DNA of 64,000 nt from DASUPK01 sp963848955. GTDB lineage: Bacteria; Actinomycetota; Thermoleophilia; Solirubrobacterales; 70-9. Each line of letters begins with the position of its first letter. Position 1 is the stretch's first letter. The position numbers were made by a program, and so were the translations under genes. A model generated the notes under the pieces. The model saw only the letters and a list, made by a program, of their open reading frames with translations. It was not told the origin of the DNA and did no database searches. The stretch covers positions 1-64,000 of the forward strand of contig CAWKFQ010000014.1 of assembly GCA_963848955.1 (NCBI GenBank), read 5' to 3'. Below are positions 8,403 to 17,996 of this stretch, piece by piece.

Positions 8403-9513
8403 CCGCATCGAGGAGATCAGGAGGGAGGCGGCCGAGGCGATCCGGTCGGCCTCGACGACGGCCGATCTCGAGGAGCTGCGGGTCCGCTACCTGGGTCGCA
8501 AGGCGGACCTCACCCAGATCCTGCGCGGCATCGCCGAGCTGCCCAAGGAGGAGCGCGGGCCGGTTGGAAAGGCCGGCAACGAGGCGCGGCAGGAGCTCGA
8601 GGACCTCCTGGAGAGCCGCGGTGCCGAGCTGGACGCCAGCGAGCTCGGGACGCGGCTCGCCGAGGACGCGATCGACGTCACGCTGCCGGGCTCGCCGCCG
8701 CTCCCCGCCGGGGCGCTCAACCCGCTGATCCGGACCCAGCGCGAGATCGAGGACATCTTCATCGGACTCGGGTACCGCGTGATCGAGGGGCCTGAGGTCG
8801 AGCTCGACTACTACAACTTCACCGCGCTCAACCATCCGCCCGGTCACGCGGCCCGGATGGCGCAGGACACCTTCTACGTCGACCCATCGACGCTGCGAGC
8901 GGACCTGAGGATCCCGATGGATGGCGAGGAGCTGCCGCCGGGGCCGGAGGACGTCGTCCTCCGCACCCACACCTCGCCGATGCAGGTGCGCGCGATGGAG
9001 GCCCAGCCACCGCCGATCTTCATCGTCGTCCCTGGCCGCTGCTACCGCTCGGACCCCTTCGACGCGACCCACAGCCCGATCTTCCACCAGGTGGAGGGAC
9101 TCGCCGTCGGCACCGACATCACCCTCGCCGATCTGAAGGGGACGCTCGACGAGTTCGCCCGGGCGATCTTCGGGCCAGAGCGCGAGACCCGATTCCGCCC
9201 GGACTTCTTCCCCTTCACCGAGCCCAGCGTGCAGGTGGACGTCTCCTGCTTCCGCTGCGGCGGCACCGGCAAGCTGCCCGACGGCTCCCGCGACCCGATC
9301 TGCAAGGGGATCGGCTGGATCGAGATCCTCGGCGCCGGCATGGTCGATCCCAACGTCTTCGGGTTCGTCAAGGAGAACGGCTACGACCCGGAGGAGATCC
9401 AGGGATTCGCCTTCGGGATGGGGATCGAGCGGATCGCGATGCTCAAGTACGGCGTCCCCGATCTGCGGAAGTTCTTCGAGAACGACGTCCGGCTTCTGGA
9501 GCAGTTTCGATGA
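8395..9513 (+). CDS. pheS: Phenylalanine--tRNA ligase alpha subunit
   Basis: About 372 aa. The N-terminal coiled coil (VDRIEEIRREAAEAIRSASTT, YLGRKADLTQILRGI) leads into a class II core: GYRVIEGPEVELDYYNF, HPARM-type HAARMAQDTFYV, LRTHTSPMQVRAM, GRCYRSDPFDATHSPIFHQVEGL, and motif 3 GFAFGMGIERIAMLKYGV. An inserted Cys pair region (SCFRCGGTGKLPDG...PICKG) precedes GWIEILGAGMV, as in other actinobacteria. I choose ATG 8395; ATG 8371 is in frame but lies in the repeat element. It overlaps pheT by 4 bp (ATGA). Confidence 0.96.
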   Translation: MVDRIEEIRREAAEAIRSASTTADLEELRVRYLGRKADLTQILRGIAELPKEERGPVGKAGNEARQELEDLLESRGAELDASELGTRLAEDAIDVTLPGSPPLPAGALNPLIRTQREIEDIFIGLGYRVIEGPEVELDYYNFTALNHPPGHAARMAQDTFYVDPSTLRADLRIPMDGEELPPGPEDVVLRTHTSPMQVRAMEAQPPPIFIVVPGRCYRSDPFDATHSPIFHQVEGLAVGTDITLADLKGTLDEFARAIFGPERETRFRPDFFPFTEPSVQVDVSCFRCGGTGKLPDGSRDPICKGIGWIEILGAGMVDPNVFGFVKENGYDPEEIQGFAFGMGIERIAMLKYGVPDLRKFFENDVRLLEQFR

Positions 9514-11974
9514 AGGTCCCGAACTCCTGGCTGCGGAGCTACTGCGATCCCGGGCTCTCGGTGGAGGAACTCGCCGACGAGCTCGCCATGCACAGCATCG
9601 AGGTCGAGAGGATCAGCCACGTCGGTGCGCCATCGCCGGACGCCTTCGTCGTGGGGAGGGTGCTGTCGGTCGAGAAGCATCCCGACGCGGACAAGCTGAG
9701 CGTCTGCGAGGTCGACGCGGGCGACGGCACGCGCACGATCGTCTGCGGCGCGCCGAACGTCGCGGCCGGCCAGACGGTTCCCGTGGCGCTGCCCGGGGCC
9801 GTGATGCCGGACGGGACCAAGCTCGGCAAGGCGAAGCTGCGCGGCGTCGAGTCGAACGGAATGATCCTCTCGGAGGCCGAGCTCGAGATCGGCGACGACG
9901 CGGATGGGATCGCTGTCCTCACCGAGGACGGTGTCGCGCCCGGGACGCCTCTCTCCGAGGTGATCCCGGTATCCGACCCGGTGATCGAGCTGGAACCGAC
10001 CTCCAACCGCGTCGACTGCTTCGGCGTCTACGGAGTGGCCCGGGAGGTTCACGCGGTCACCGACGCCGACCTGGCGGAGGCGCCCTGGGCGCAGGACGCC
10101 GAGGCGACGGGTGAAGGGGAGGTCACCGACTACGCCTCGGTCACGGTCCAGGTGCCTGAGCTCTGCCCGCGCTTCACGGCGCGGGTGTTCACCGACGTCC
10201 AGATCGGGCCGTCTCCGCTCTGGCTCAAGGCGAGGCTGATCGGCGCCGGGATGCGGCCGATCAACAACGTCGTCGACATCACCAACTACGTGATGCTGAT
10301 GACCGCGCAGCCGCTGCATGCCTTCGACCTCGACAAGGTCCCCGACGGCGAGCTCATCATCCGGACGGCGAAGCAGGGCGAGAAGATGACGACCCTCGAC
10401 GGCGTCGAGCGGACCTTCGACGAGCGACACGGTGCTGGTCTGCGATCGCAACGGGCCCTCGGGCGATCGCAGGGATCATGGGCGGCCAGGTCTCCGAGGT
10501 CTCGGAGACGACCACCCGTGTGCTGCTCGAGGTCGCGACCTGGGACGGGGTCAACATCCTGCGGACCTCGCGCAAGCTCGGCCTGCGGTCGGACGCGTCG
10601 AACCGCTTCGAGAAGCAGCTCCATCCCGGGCTCGCGCTCAGGGCCCAGCGAATCGCCTCGCGGCTGTTCATCGAGCTCTGTGGCGCCAGGCTCGTCCCGG
10701 GGACGATCGACGAAGCCGCCGAGATTCCGGATCCCCACCGGATCGGGCTGCGCCACGAGCGGGTCGAGCGCCTGCTCGGCATGCCGATCACCCCCGAGCA
10801 GTCCGTCGACTACCTGGAGCGGCTCGGCTTCGAGGTCGATCGCGACGGCGACGACCTGGAGGTGACGGTCCCCATCGACCGCCACTACGACGTCACCCGC
10901 GAGGTCGACCTGATCGAGGAGGTCGGCCGCATCCACGGCTACACGGAGAACCTGGTCGCATCGCTGCCCTCGACGAGCGGCCAGGCGGGTCGCCTCACCC
11001 GTGAGCAGCGGCTGCGCCGCCGCGCCGAGGACGCGATGCGCGACCTGGGGTTCGACGTCGTCGTCAACCTGAGCCTGACCGACCCGGGATTGGGCGGCCG
11101 CCTCGGAATTTCGGACGAGGATGCCCGGGCCCAGCCGATCCGCGTGTCCAATCCGCTGTCCGCCGAGCACTCGGTCGAACGGACGGCGATGATCGGCTCG
11201 CTGCTGGATTCCGCGCGCTACAACCGCGCCCACGGCGCCGAGCGGATCGCGCTGGCCGAGTCGGGCCGCGCATACCTGCGAGACGGAGACTCGCCCCACG
11301 ACGGCGTCCTGGCAGGGAAGTTCGTCGGGAACCGTCCGGCCCCGGCCTACGAGCCGTGGCGGATTGCGTGCATCGCGGCCGGGCCCCTGTGGCCGGGGGA
11401 TTGGCGCGGCGCGGCGATGGCGGCCGATTTCTATTCGTTGAAGGGAGTGCTGGAGGGGCTCGGGGCTCGGCTCGGCCTCGCCCTCGAGGTGAGGCCGGGC
11501 GACCAGCCTTTCCTCCATCCCGGACGGGCGGGCCGGGTGCTGGTCTCCGGCGAGGACGTCGGCTGGCTGGGCGAGATTCACCCGCTCGTCTGCCGTGAGT
11601 GGGACCTGGACGCAGCCGCCGGCTTCGAGGTCGACCTCGCGCCGCTGGTCGCCGCGTCGCCGATCGGGGAGGAGGCCTACGACGACGTGATCTCCTATCC
11701 GGCCGTCCACCAGGACATCGCGGTGGTGGTCGACGAAGCCGTGCCCGCCGCGGGGGTGCTTTCGGCCGTGCTCGAAGGCGGCGGAGAGCTGCTCCGCTCC
11801 GCCGAGGTCTTCGATCTCTACCGCGGCGAGCAGCTCGGCGAGGGACGAAAGAGCCTGGCGCTGCGGCTCATCTTCAGCGCAACCGATCGGACCCTCACCG
11901 ACGAGGAGGTCGCCGAGCGCAGGCGAGCGATCGAGGCGGCTGTGGAGAAGATCGGGGGGTCGCTTCGTGAATAG
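9510..11974 (+). CDS. pheT: Phenylalanine--tRNA ligase beta subunit (two close frameshifts)
   Basis: About 820 aa after repair. It contains the N-terminal tRNA-binding OB domain (VGRVLSVEKHPDADKLSVCEVDAG), the B3/B4 editing region (ARLIGAGMRPINNVVDITNYVML), the B5 domain, the catalytic-like core (REVDLIEEVGRIHGYTENL) and the C-terminal FDX-ACB domain (YPAVHQDIAVVVDEAVPA, FDLYRGEQLGEGRKSLALRLIFS). The frame breaks where the conserved stretch should read DTVLVCDRNGPSGIAGIMGG: one extra base near 10425 and another near 10465. As pheT is essential, these are probably consensus errors. Its end overlaps argC by 8 bp. Confidence 0.93.
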
Positions 11975-13001
11975 GGTCCTGGTGGCCGGGGCCTCCGGAT
12001 ATGCAGGGGCGCTCGCAGCCGAGCTGGTGAGGAAGCACCCGAGCCTCGAGCTGGTGCGGGTGACCGCGCGCACCGATGCCGGGAAGCGGCTCAACGAGCT
12101 CTACCCGCGGTACGAGGTCGACCTGGTGCTCGAGGAGCCCGCAGCGGAGGACGGGGCGGACGTCGACGCCGCGATCGTCGCCTATCCGCACGGGGCCGCC
12201 GCACCTGTCGTCGCCGCGCTGCGCGAGCAGGGCACGAAGGTCGTCGATCTCTCCGCCGACTTCCGCCTCCACGACCTCGATACCTACGCGCACTGGTACG
12301 GGGAACACGGCGCGCCGGAGCTGGTCTCCGGCGCGGTCTACGGCCTCACAGAGCTTCACCGCGAGGCGATCGCCGGAGCCGACCTGGTCGCCAACCCGGG
12401 CTGCTATCCGACCGCGAGCGTGCTGGCTCTGGCGCCTCTCGCCGCCGAGGGATTGATCGAGGACGTCGTGATCGACGCCAAGTCGGGGATCTCCGGCGCC
12501 GGCCGCGCCGCTGCCGAGGACATGGCTGCGATCAAGGAGTCCGACGACACGAGGCCCTACAAGGTCACGGCGCATCGCCACACGCCCGAGATCGCCCAGG
12601 AGCTGGCTGAGCTGGCGGGCACCAGCATGAATCGGGTTGCTCCTAACGGAGCACCCTCGCATAACACCGTCACCTTCGTTCCTCACCTGATGCCCTACGA
12701 CCAGGGAGAGCTGGTGAGCTGCTACGTGCGGACCTCGGAGCCGGTCGACATGTCACGACTCCTCACCCTCTACGAGGAGCGGTACGGAAGCGAGCCGTTC
12801 ATCGAGGTCAGCTCCCAGCCGCCGGGCGTCAGCGGAGTCCGCGAGACGAACCTCTGCCGGATCCACATCGCGCAGAACGAGGCCTCGGGCCGGGTACTGG
12901 CGTTCGCCTCGATCGACAACCTCTGGAAGGGGGCGGCGTCGCAGGCGATCCAGAACCTCAACCTGATGCTCGGGCTGCCCGAGGGGGAGGGGATCTCGTG
13001 A
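11967..13001 (+). CDS. argC: N-acetyl-gamma-glutamyl-phosphate reductase
   Basis: This 344-aa NADPH enzyme makes N-acetylglutamate semialdehyde (arginine step 3). Seen: GASGYAGALAAEL nucleotide fold, DLSADFRL, NPGCYPTA with the catalytic Cys, KSGISGAGR, HRHTPEI with the active-site His, TVTFVPHLMP and NLWKGAASQAIQNLNLM. The start is GTG 11967 inside the end of pheT. Residues about 220-233 (SMNRVAPNGAPSHN) are absent from typical ArgC sequences at this loop and are encoded exactly by a palindromic repeat copy, an in-frame insertion. It is first in argCJBD. Confidence 0.95.
   Translation: MNRVLVAGASGYAGALAAELVRKHPSLELVRVTARTDAGKRLNELYPRYEVDLVLEEPAAEDGADVDAAIVAYPHGAAAPVVAALREQGTKVVDLSADFRLHDLDTYAHWYGEHGAPELVSGAVYGLTELHREAIAGADLVANPGCYPTASVLALAPLAAEGLIEDVVIDAKSGISGAGRAAAEDMAAIKESDDTRPYKVTAHRHTPEIAQELAELAGTSMNRVAPNGAPSHNTVTFVPHLMPYDQGELVSCYVRTSEPVDMSRLLTLYEERYGSEPFIEVSSQPPGVSGVRETNLCRIHIAQNEASGRVLAFASIDNLWKGAASQAIQNLNLMLGLPEGEGIS
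12627..12662 (+). repeat. GGGTT-hairpin dispersed repeat, copy 2 (inside argC)
   Basis: ATGAATCGGGTTGCTCC, loop TAAC, then GGAGCACCCTCGCAT. Arms 12634-12643 and 12648-12656 pair with one bulged T. It lies in frame within argC. Confidence 0.75.
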
Positions 13002-14164
13002 GTCCCGCGATCAGGACCTTCTTCGCGTCGCGCTGGGTCGATCCGCCCGATGGTGTCGAGGAGCTCGATCCCGCCCAGCTCGCGCCGGGCTTCCGCGCGG
13101 CGGGGGTGGCCTGCGGGCTGAAGGGCGGCGGCGGGACCGACGTCGGCGTGCTGGCCTGCGACGAGCCGGGCGCGCGCTCGGCGATCGCGCTGACCCGCAA
13201 CGCGGCGGCGGCAGCCCCCGTTCGGGTCTGCCGCGACGACTGCGACCAGAACGCGATCCGGGCCGTCGCGGTCAACTCCGGCAACGCCAACGCGGCCACT
13301 GGTGAGCAGGGCTACCGCGACGCCCTGGCGATGCGCGACGCGGCGGCCGAGGCGTTGAACGTGGAACCGAGGACGGTGGCCGTCGCCGAGACCGGCACGA
13401 TCGGCGTACCTCTCGACATCGAGGCGGTCACGACGGGCGTGCTCGAGGCGGTCGAGGGACTCTCGGCAACCGGCGCCGACGACTTCGCCGAGGCGATCAT
13501 GACCACCGACAGGGGCCCGAAGCGCTGCACGCTCCGCGCCGGCGGGGTCACGGTCTCGGCCCAGGCCAAGGGTGCGGGGATGATCGAGCCGGACTTCGCC
13601 ACGATGCTCTGCTTCGTCCAGACCGACGCCGAGGTCCCCGATCCCGACGCCGCCCTGCGCTCCGCCTTGGCCGGCTCCATGGAGCGGATCACCGTCGACG
13701 GGCAGATGAGCACGAACGACACGGTTCTCCTCCAGGCGACCGGCACGGCGGGCGCTCCGCTGCCCGAGGGCCTGCTCGATGCGGTGCTGCTGCAGCTCGC
13801 GCTCGAGATCGTCGCCGACGGTGAGGGGGCGAGCCGCGTCGGGCGGGTCGAGGTCACCGCCGCGGCGGACCAGGACGAGGCAGAGCGGGTCGCGCGGGCG
13901 ATCGCCAACTCGCCGCTCGTCAAGACCGCCCTCTTCGGACGCGACTCCAACTGGGGGCGAATCGCGCAGGCCGCGGGCATGGCGCTCGCCGGGGAGGAGA
14001 TCGAGGAGCTCGGACCCGACCGCATCCGGGCGGCGGAGCTGGCATCGGATCAGCCCGAGGCCGAGCTCTCCATCCGCCTCGGCCGCGGCGAGGCCCGCGC
14101 CCACGTCTACTTCAGCGACCTGACCCACGACTACATCCGGATCAACGCCGAATACACGACATGA
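12998..14164 (+). CDS. argJ: Glutamate N-acetyltransferase / amino-acid acetyltransferase
   Basis: This 388-aa bifunctional Ntn-type enzyme recycles acetyl from N-acetylornithine to glutamate. Motifs: NSGNANAATGEQG, ETGTIGVPLDI, MTTDRGPKR, and the self-cleavage site in AKGAGMIEPDFATMLCF, where Thr of ATM becomes the N-terminal nucleophile of the beta chain. Also TVDGQMSTNDTV and SNWGRI. GTG 12998 overlaps the argC stop by 4 bp; the end overlaps argB as ATGA. Whether it has the N-acetylglutamate synthase activity cannot be told from sequence alone. Confidence 0.95.
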   Translation: MSPAIRTFFASRWVDPPDGVEELDPAQLAPGFRAAGVACGLKGGGGTDVGVLACDEPGARSAIALTRNAAAAAPVRVCRDDCDQNAIRAVAVNSGNANAATGEQGYRDALAMRDAAAEALNVEPRTVAVAETGTIGVPLDIEAVTTGVLEAVEGLSATGADDFAEAIMTTDRGPKRCTLRAGGVTVSAQAKGAGMIEPDFATMLCFVQTDAEVPDPDAALRSALAGSMERITVDGQMSTNDTVLLQATGTAGAPLPEGLLDAVLLQLALEIVADGEGASRVGRVEVTAAADQDEAERVARAIANSPLVKTALFGRDSNWGRIAQAAGMALAGEEIEELGPDRIRAAELASDQPEAELSIRLGRGEARAHVYFSDLTHDYIRINAEYTT

Positions 14165-15000
14165 CCTCGTCGGTCGAGACACTCCTCGAGGCGCTGCCCT
14201 ACATCCGCGAGTTCCACGGCCGCACGATCGTGATCAAGTACGGCGGCGCCGCGATGCGCGACGAGGAGCTGCGGGAGGCATTCGCCCGAGATGTCGTGCT
14301 GCTCAAGTACGTCGGGATGAACCCGGTGATCGTCCACGGCGGCGGGCCGGAGATCACCCATTACATGGAGCGGATGGGGATGGAGGTCAAGTTCGTCGAG
14401 GGCCTGCGCGTCTCCGACGCCGAGACGGTCGAGGTCGCGAAGATGGTCCTGCTCGGCAAGATCAACTCGGACATCCTCGTGCGGCTCAACCGCCACGGTC
14501 AGCCCGCCGTCGGCCTCGGCGGCGAGGACGGTTCTCTGTTCGAGGTCCGGCCGGTCGAGAACACGAAGGACGTCGGCTTCGTCGGTGAGATCGAGAAGGT
14601 CAACGTCGACGTGATCGACCACATCGCGGAGGACTACGTCCCGGTGATCGCCTCGGTGGGGGCCGACCGCGACGGCGCCTCCTACAACGTCAACGCCGAC
14701 GAGGCGGCCGGCAAGGTGGCCGCCGCGATGCCGGCCCACAAGGCGATCTTCCTGACGGATGTGGACGGCTGGCTGCGTGACCCCGACGACCCCGAGTCCC
14801 GGATCTCCACGGCGACGGCGGACGAGGTGCGCTCGGCTCTGGCGGGCATCGAGGGGGGCATGCGGCCAAAGCTCGCCGCCTGCGTGGATGCGATCGCGGG
14901 CGGGGTGGAGGCCGCCCACATCGTCGACGGGCGCCGGCAACACACGCTGTTGCTCGAGCTCTTCACCGATGCCGGCATCGGCACGAAGATCACCGCGTGA
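14161..15000 (+). CDS. argB: Acetylglutamate kinase
   Basis: This 279-aa amino-acid-kinase-fold protein phosphorylates N-acetylglutamate (arginine step 2). Visible: VIKYGGAAMRDEELREAFARDVVLLK, VHGGGPEITHYMERMG, VEGLRVSDAETVEVAKMVL, VGLGGEDGSLF, YNVNADEAAGKVAAAM, FLTDVDGWLRD and EGGMRPKLAACVDAI. The N-terminal helix (TLLEALPYIREFHG) is the type found in hexameric, arginine-inhibited enzymes, so feedback inhibition is likely (inference). It overlaps both argJ and argD by 4 bp. Confidence 0.96.
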   Translation: MTSSVETLLEALPYIREFHGRTIVIKYGGAAMRDEELREAFARDVVLLKYVGMNPVIVHGGGPEITHYMERMGMEVKFVEGLRVSDAETVEVAKMVLLGKINSDILVRLNRHGQPAVGLGGEDGSLFEVRPVENTKDVGFVGEIEKVNVDVIDHIAEDYVPVIASVGADRDGASYNVNADEAAGKVAAAMPAHKAIFLTDVDGWLRDPDDPESRISTATADEVRSALAGIEGGMRPKLAACVDAIAGGVEAAHIVDGRRQHTLLLELFTDAGIGTKITA

Positions 15001-16177
15001 AGTCCCTCGCCGAGCTGCAGGAGCTCGAGGCTCGCTGGGTCATGCAGACCTACGCGCGGGCGCCGGTCGAGTTCGTTCGCGGTGAGGGGGCACGCCTCTG
15101 GGACTCGGACGGCAACGAGTACCTCGACTTCCTGGCGGGGATCTCGGTCTGCTCCGTCGGCCACTGCCACCCGGCGGTCGTCGAGGCGGTGCGCGAGCAG
15201 GTCGGCACCCTCACGCACACCTCGAACCTCTATCTGACCGAGGGCGGGGTGCGGCTCGCGCAGCGGCTGGCCAGCTCGAGCCTGGGCGGCAGGGCGTTCC
15301 TCTGCAACTCGGGCACCGAGGCGAACGAGTGCGCGATCAAGCTGGTGCGAAAGCACGCGCACGGCCGCGGCATCGCCGAGCCCGAGATCGTCGTCCTCGA
15401 AGGAGCGTTCCACGGCCGCACGATGGGCTCGCTCTCGGCGACGCCCGGTCTCGCCACGAACGAGAGCTTCTCTCCCTACCTGCCGGGCTTCGTGGCCGTG
15501 CCGCGCGACGACCCCGATGCGCTCCGCGCCGCGGTCGGCGAGCGCACCGCGGCGGTGATGCTCGAGCCGATCCAGGGCGAGACCGGGGTGCACGTGATCT
15601 CCGACGAGATGATCGCCGCCGCGCGCGAGGCCTGCGACGCGGCCGGAGCACTGCTCGTCTTCGACGAGATCCAGACCGGGATGGGGAGGACGGGATCGCT
15701 CTGGGCCTACGAGCAGCTGCCCGTGCGGCCGGACGTGATGACCACCGCGAAGGCGCTCGGCGGCGGGCTGCCGGTCGGCGCCTGCGTCGCCGCTCCGGAG
15801 GCCGGCGAGGTGCTCGAGCCCGGCGACCACGGCTCGACCTTCGCCGGCGGGCCGCTGGTCTCCGCGGCCGCCCTGGCCGCCTTCGACGTCATCGACGACC
15901 CCGAGCTGCTGCGGAGCGTTCGGGAGCTCGGGGGCGCGCTTCTGCGAGGGCCTCGAGGCGATCGATGCGATCGCCGAGGTGCGGGGGCGGGGCCTGATGA
16001 TCGGCGTCGCGGCTCGACGGAGGCCGACGCTCGCGAGATCGGCGGAACGCGCTGCTCGCCGGGGCCTGATCGCGAACCCGATCGGCGCCGACACGCTGCG
16101 CTTCCTGCCGCCCGCTCGTGATCGGCGAGGCCGAGGTCGACGAGGCCTTGGAGATTCTGCGCCACACGCTGGACTGA
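14997..16177 (+). CDS. argD: Acetylornithine aminotransferase (frameshifts near 3' end)
   Basis: This PLP enzyme makes N-acetylornithine. Intact part: GEGARLWDSDGNEYLDFLAGISVCSVGHCHPAVVEAV, FLCNSGTEANECAIKLVRKH, FHGRTMGSLSATPG, EPIQGETGVHVI, FDEIQTGMGRTG and the Schiff-base Lys in MTTAKALGGGLPVGA. After about 15935 the frame breaks (a run of G is one too long) and again around 16010-16030 and 16113; the repaired end reads ELGARFCEGLEAIDAIAEVRG and LVIGEAEVDEALEILRHTLD, stopping at 16177. The GTG start overlaps argB. argF, argR and argH are not in the window; argG is nearby but separate. Confidence 0.92.
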
Positions 16178-16195
16178 GCCCTCCGAGCTGGGCAC

Positions 16196-16201
16196 TAGAG
16201 T
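16196..16201 (+). promoter_or_regulatory. -10 box before small membrane protein
   Basis: TAGAGT lies 7 nt before GTG 16209, with no ribosome site between: leaderless layout. Confidence 0.5.
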
Positions 16202-16208
16202 CGCCCGC

Positions 16209-16475
16209 GTGGACACCCGAACCCGCTGGATCGTCGGCATCCTGATTGCCCTGGTGATCGGGCTCGGCGTCGCACTGATCATCGTCGCCGCGGACGACTC
16301 CGGCGACGACTCCGGCAGCGCCGGGACGACCAGCAGCCCCCGAACGGCCACGCTCACCGAGCCGACGACGACCAGCGCGCCGACCACCACGTCGCCCACG
16401 ACGACCACCCCGAACGGCGGTAGTGGCGTTCCCGGCGGCACCACGACGCCGGGCGGCGGCTCGGGCGGTCTCTAG
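16209..16475 (+). CDS. Single-pass membrane protein with Thr/Ser/Gly-rich tail
   Basis: This 88-aa protein starts at GTG 16209. Residues 1-7 are charged (MDTRTRW), then one membrane helix (IVGILIALVIGLGVALIIVAA), then DDSGDDSGSAG and a long low-complexity tail of Thr, Pro, Ser and Gly that should lie outside the cell. Such tails are typical of actinobacterial wall-spanning, possibly glycosylated stalks. No enzymatic domain and no sortase motif are visible, so its role is unknown. Confidence 0.6.
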   Translation: MDTRTRWIVGILIALVIGLGVALIIVAADDSGDDSGSAGTTSSPRTATLTEPTTTSAPTTTSPTTTTPNGGSGVPGGTTTPGGGSGGL

Positions 16476-16575
16476 ACGCCGACTCGGCGGCACCGGATCG
16501 AATCAAAACGAACAGATCAGGCCGGCTCCGAGCGGCTGCGTACATCTAGCTCCTTCGTCGAAGTAACCAGGCGCG

Positions 16576-17861
16576 CTAGACGAAGTCGCCGCGCTTCTTG
16601 GCGATCCGATGAGCACGTCGGCCCGGCGCAGCAGCCGGACTGAATCGGCTCGCCTTCACCTGGTGTGGCTGCCCGTCGCCACCGGCCCGCCCGATGGCGA
16701 GCACGCGTTCGAGCGTGTCGAGAGCGAACGAGACATCGTCCGAACTGTTAAAGAAGTGAATCGAGAACCTCGTCGATCCGAAGCGCGGGGAGACAATCAC
16801 TCCCGATTGATTCATCCACGCAGCCACCTGCTCGCCGTCGCGCTCGGGGAAACGTGCGGTGACGATGCCACTTCGCCGCTCGTCCTCGCGTGGCGTGATC
16901 ACCTCGGCTCCCAGGTGTTCGAGCCCCTCGGTGAGCGTCGAAGCCAGTTTCAGGTTGTGCTCGAGGATCCGATCGGCGCCGATCACCGAGATCTGCCTGA
17001 TCGCGGCCGCCAGCGCAACGCCGGCGGAGTAGGACATGGTCGCGTAGTGGAGTCGCTCGACCACCGACGAGTCCAGTCTGAGCGAAGAGGCGTGCAGCGA
17101 CCAGGGGTCGACCGCACTCTTCCATCCGACGAAGGGAGGGTCGAGCCGCTCGAGCAGCCGCTCGCCGACGTAGCAGAGCGCCGCGCCGAAGGGCCCGCAG
17201 AGCCACTTGTAGCCCGCGCAGAGCAGCGCGTCGATTCTCACACTGGAGAGATCAATCGGAACCGCCCCCAGCGATTGCGAGGCATCGACGATCAGCAGGG
17301 CGCCGTTGGTCTCGGCCAACTCCGAGAGCTCCTCGAGCTGGTAGCGAAAGCCGGTCGAGTACTGGACGTGGCTGACGCTGATTGCTGCGGTTCGCCGGTC
17401 GACGGCCTCAGCGAGCCCCTCGAACGAGAGCTTGGCCGGGTCCCCGGCCGCTGAAACCAGGCGGACCTCCGCCCCGGTGTCTCGCGCGACCCTCATCCAC
17501 GGATAGGTGACGGTGGGGAACTCGAGGTCGATTGAGACCACATTGCTGCCGCTCTCTGGACGCAGCGACCAGGCGACCTGCGAGAGCGCCTCAGTGACGC
17601 TTGTCGTCACCGCGACCTGTTCGGCCGGTGCGCCGAGCAGCGCGGCGCCCTCGCGGCGCGCCTGCTCGAGGACGCCCACCTCGGTCGGCTCATCGAACCA
17701 AGTGGTGCCATACAGGCCGAGCTGGCGCTGGAACTTTCCTCCTCGTCCAGGGCGCTCCGCGACATCAGACCGATCGAGGCCGTGTTCATGTAACAGATGT
17801 CGTCGAGTGAGGGGAACTCGCCCGCGGGGGCCAGCGAGGCGGCCACGTTCTCCTCCGACAT
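16576..17861 (-). CDS. Class V aminotransferase-fold PLP enzyme (one frameshift)
   Basis: After repair about 430 aa. It starts MSEENVAASLAPAGEFPSLDDICYMNTASIGLMSRSALDE, shifts at about 17737 (A run one base short), then continues KFQRQLGLYGTTWFDEPTEVGVLEQARREGAALLGAPAEQVAVTTS. Further motifs: FPTVTYPWMRVARD, SHVQYSTGF, LLIVDASQSLGAVPIDL and the PLP lysine in CAGYKWLCGPFG. This is the SufS/isopenicillin-N-epimerase/kynureninase-like group; there are no sufE/iscU neighbours, so cysteine desulfurase activity is not supported. Its first seven residues and 5' leader match those of SnoaL-like genes elsewhere in the window. Confidence 0.82.
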
Positions 17862-17917
17862 CGCCCACGCTGTGTCTCGCGGCTACTCGCGCACCGCTGC
17901 TTTCCATGCAAAACAGC
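17859..17917 (-). promoter_or_regulatory. Leader shared with SnoaL-like gene (18-bp box plus start region)
   Basis: On the reverse strand GCTGTTTTGCATGGAAAG (17900-17917) is followed 38 nt later by ATG 17861, which is preceded by GCGTGGGCG. The 25 kb SnoaL-like gene has GCTGCTTTGCATGGAAAG and the same GCGTGGGCGATG at similar spacing. On the + strand the box is also part of an imperfect palindrome, CGCTGCTTT / AAAACAGCG. Confidence 0.55.
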
Positions 17918-17996
17918 GCTTTTGGCGACTTACTCACCCATGAGGTGAACAAGGCGCCAATTGTTGACCCGCGCCCGATGGCGTCGACGCCAACTC

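Noticed and set aside
10420..10470. Programmed ribosomal frameshifting in pheT (and similarly gatA, gatB, ilvB)
   Set aside because: No slippery heptamer or following pseudoknot is seen, pheT needs two separate one-base corrections, and the same kind of insertion hits many unrelated genes; sequence error is simpler.
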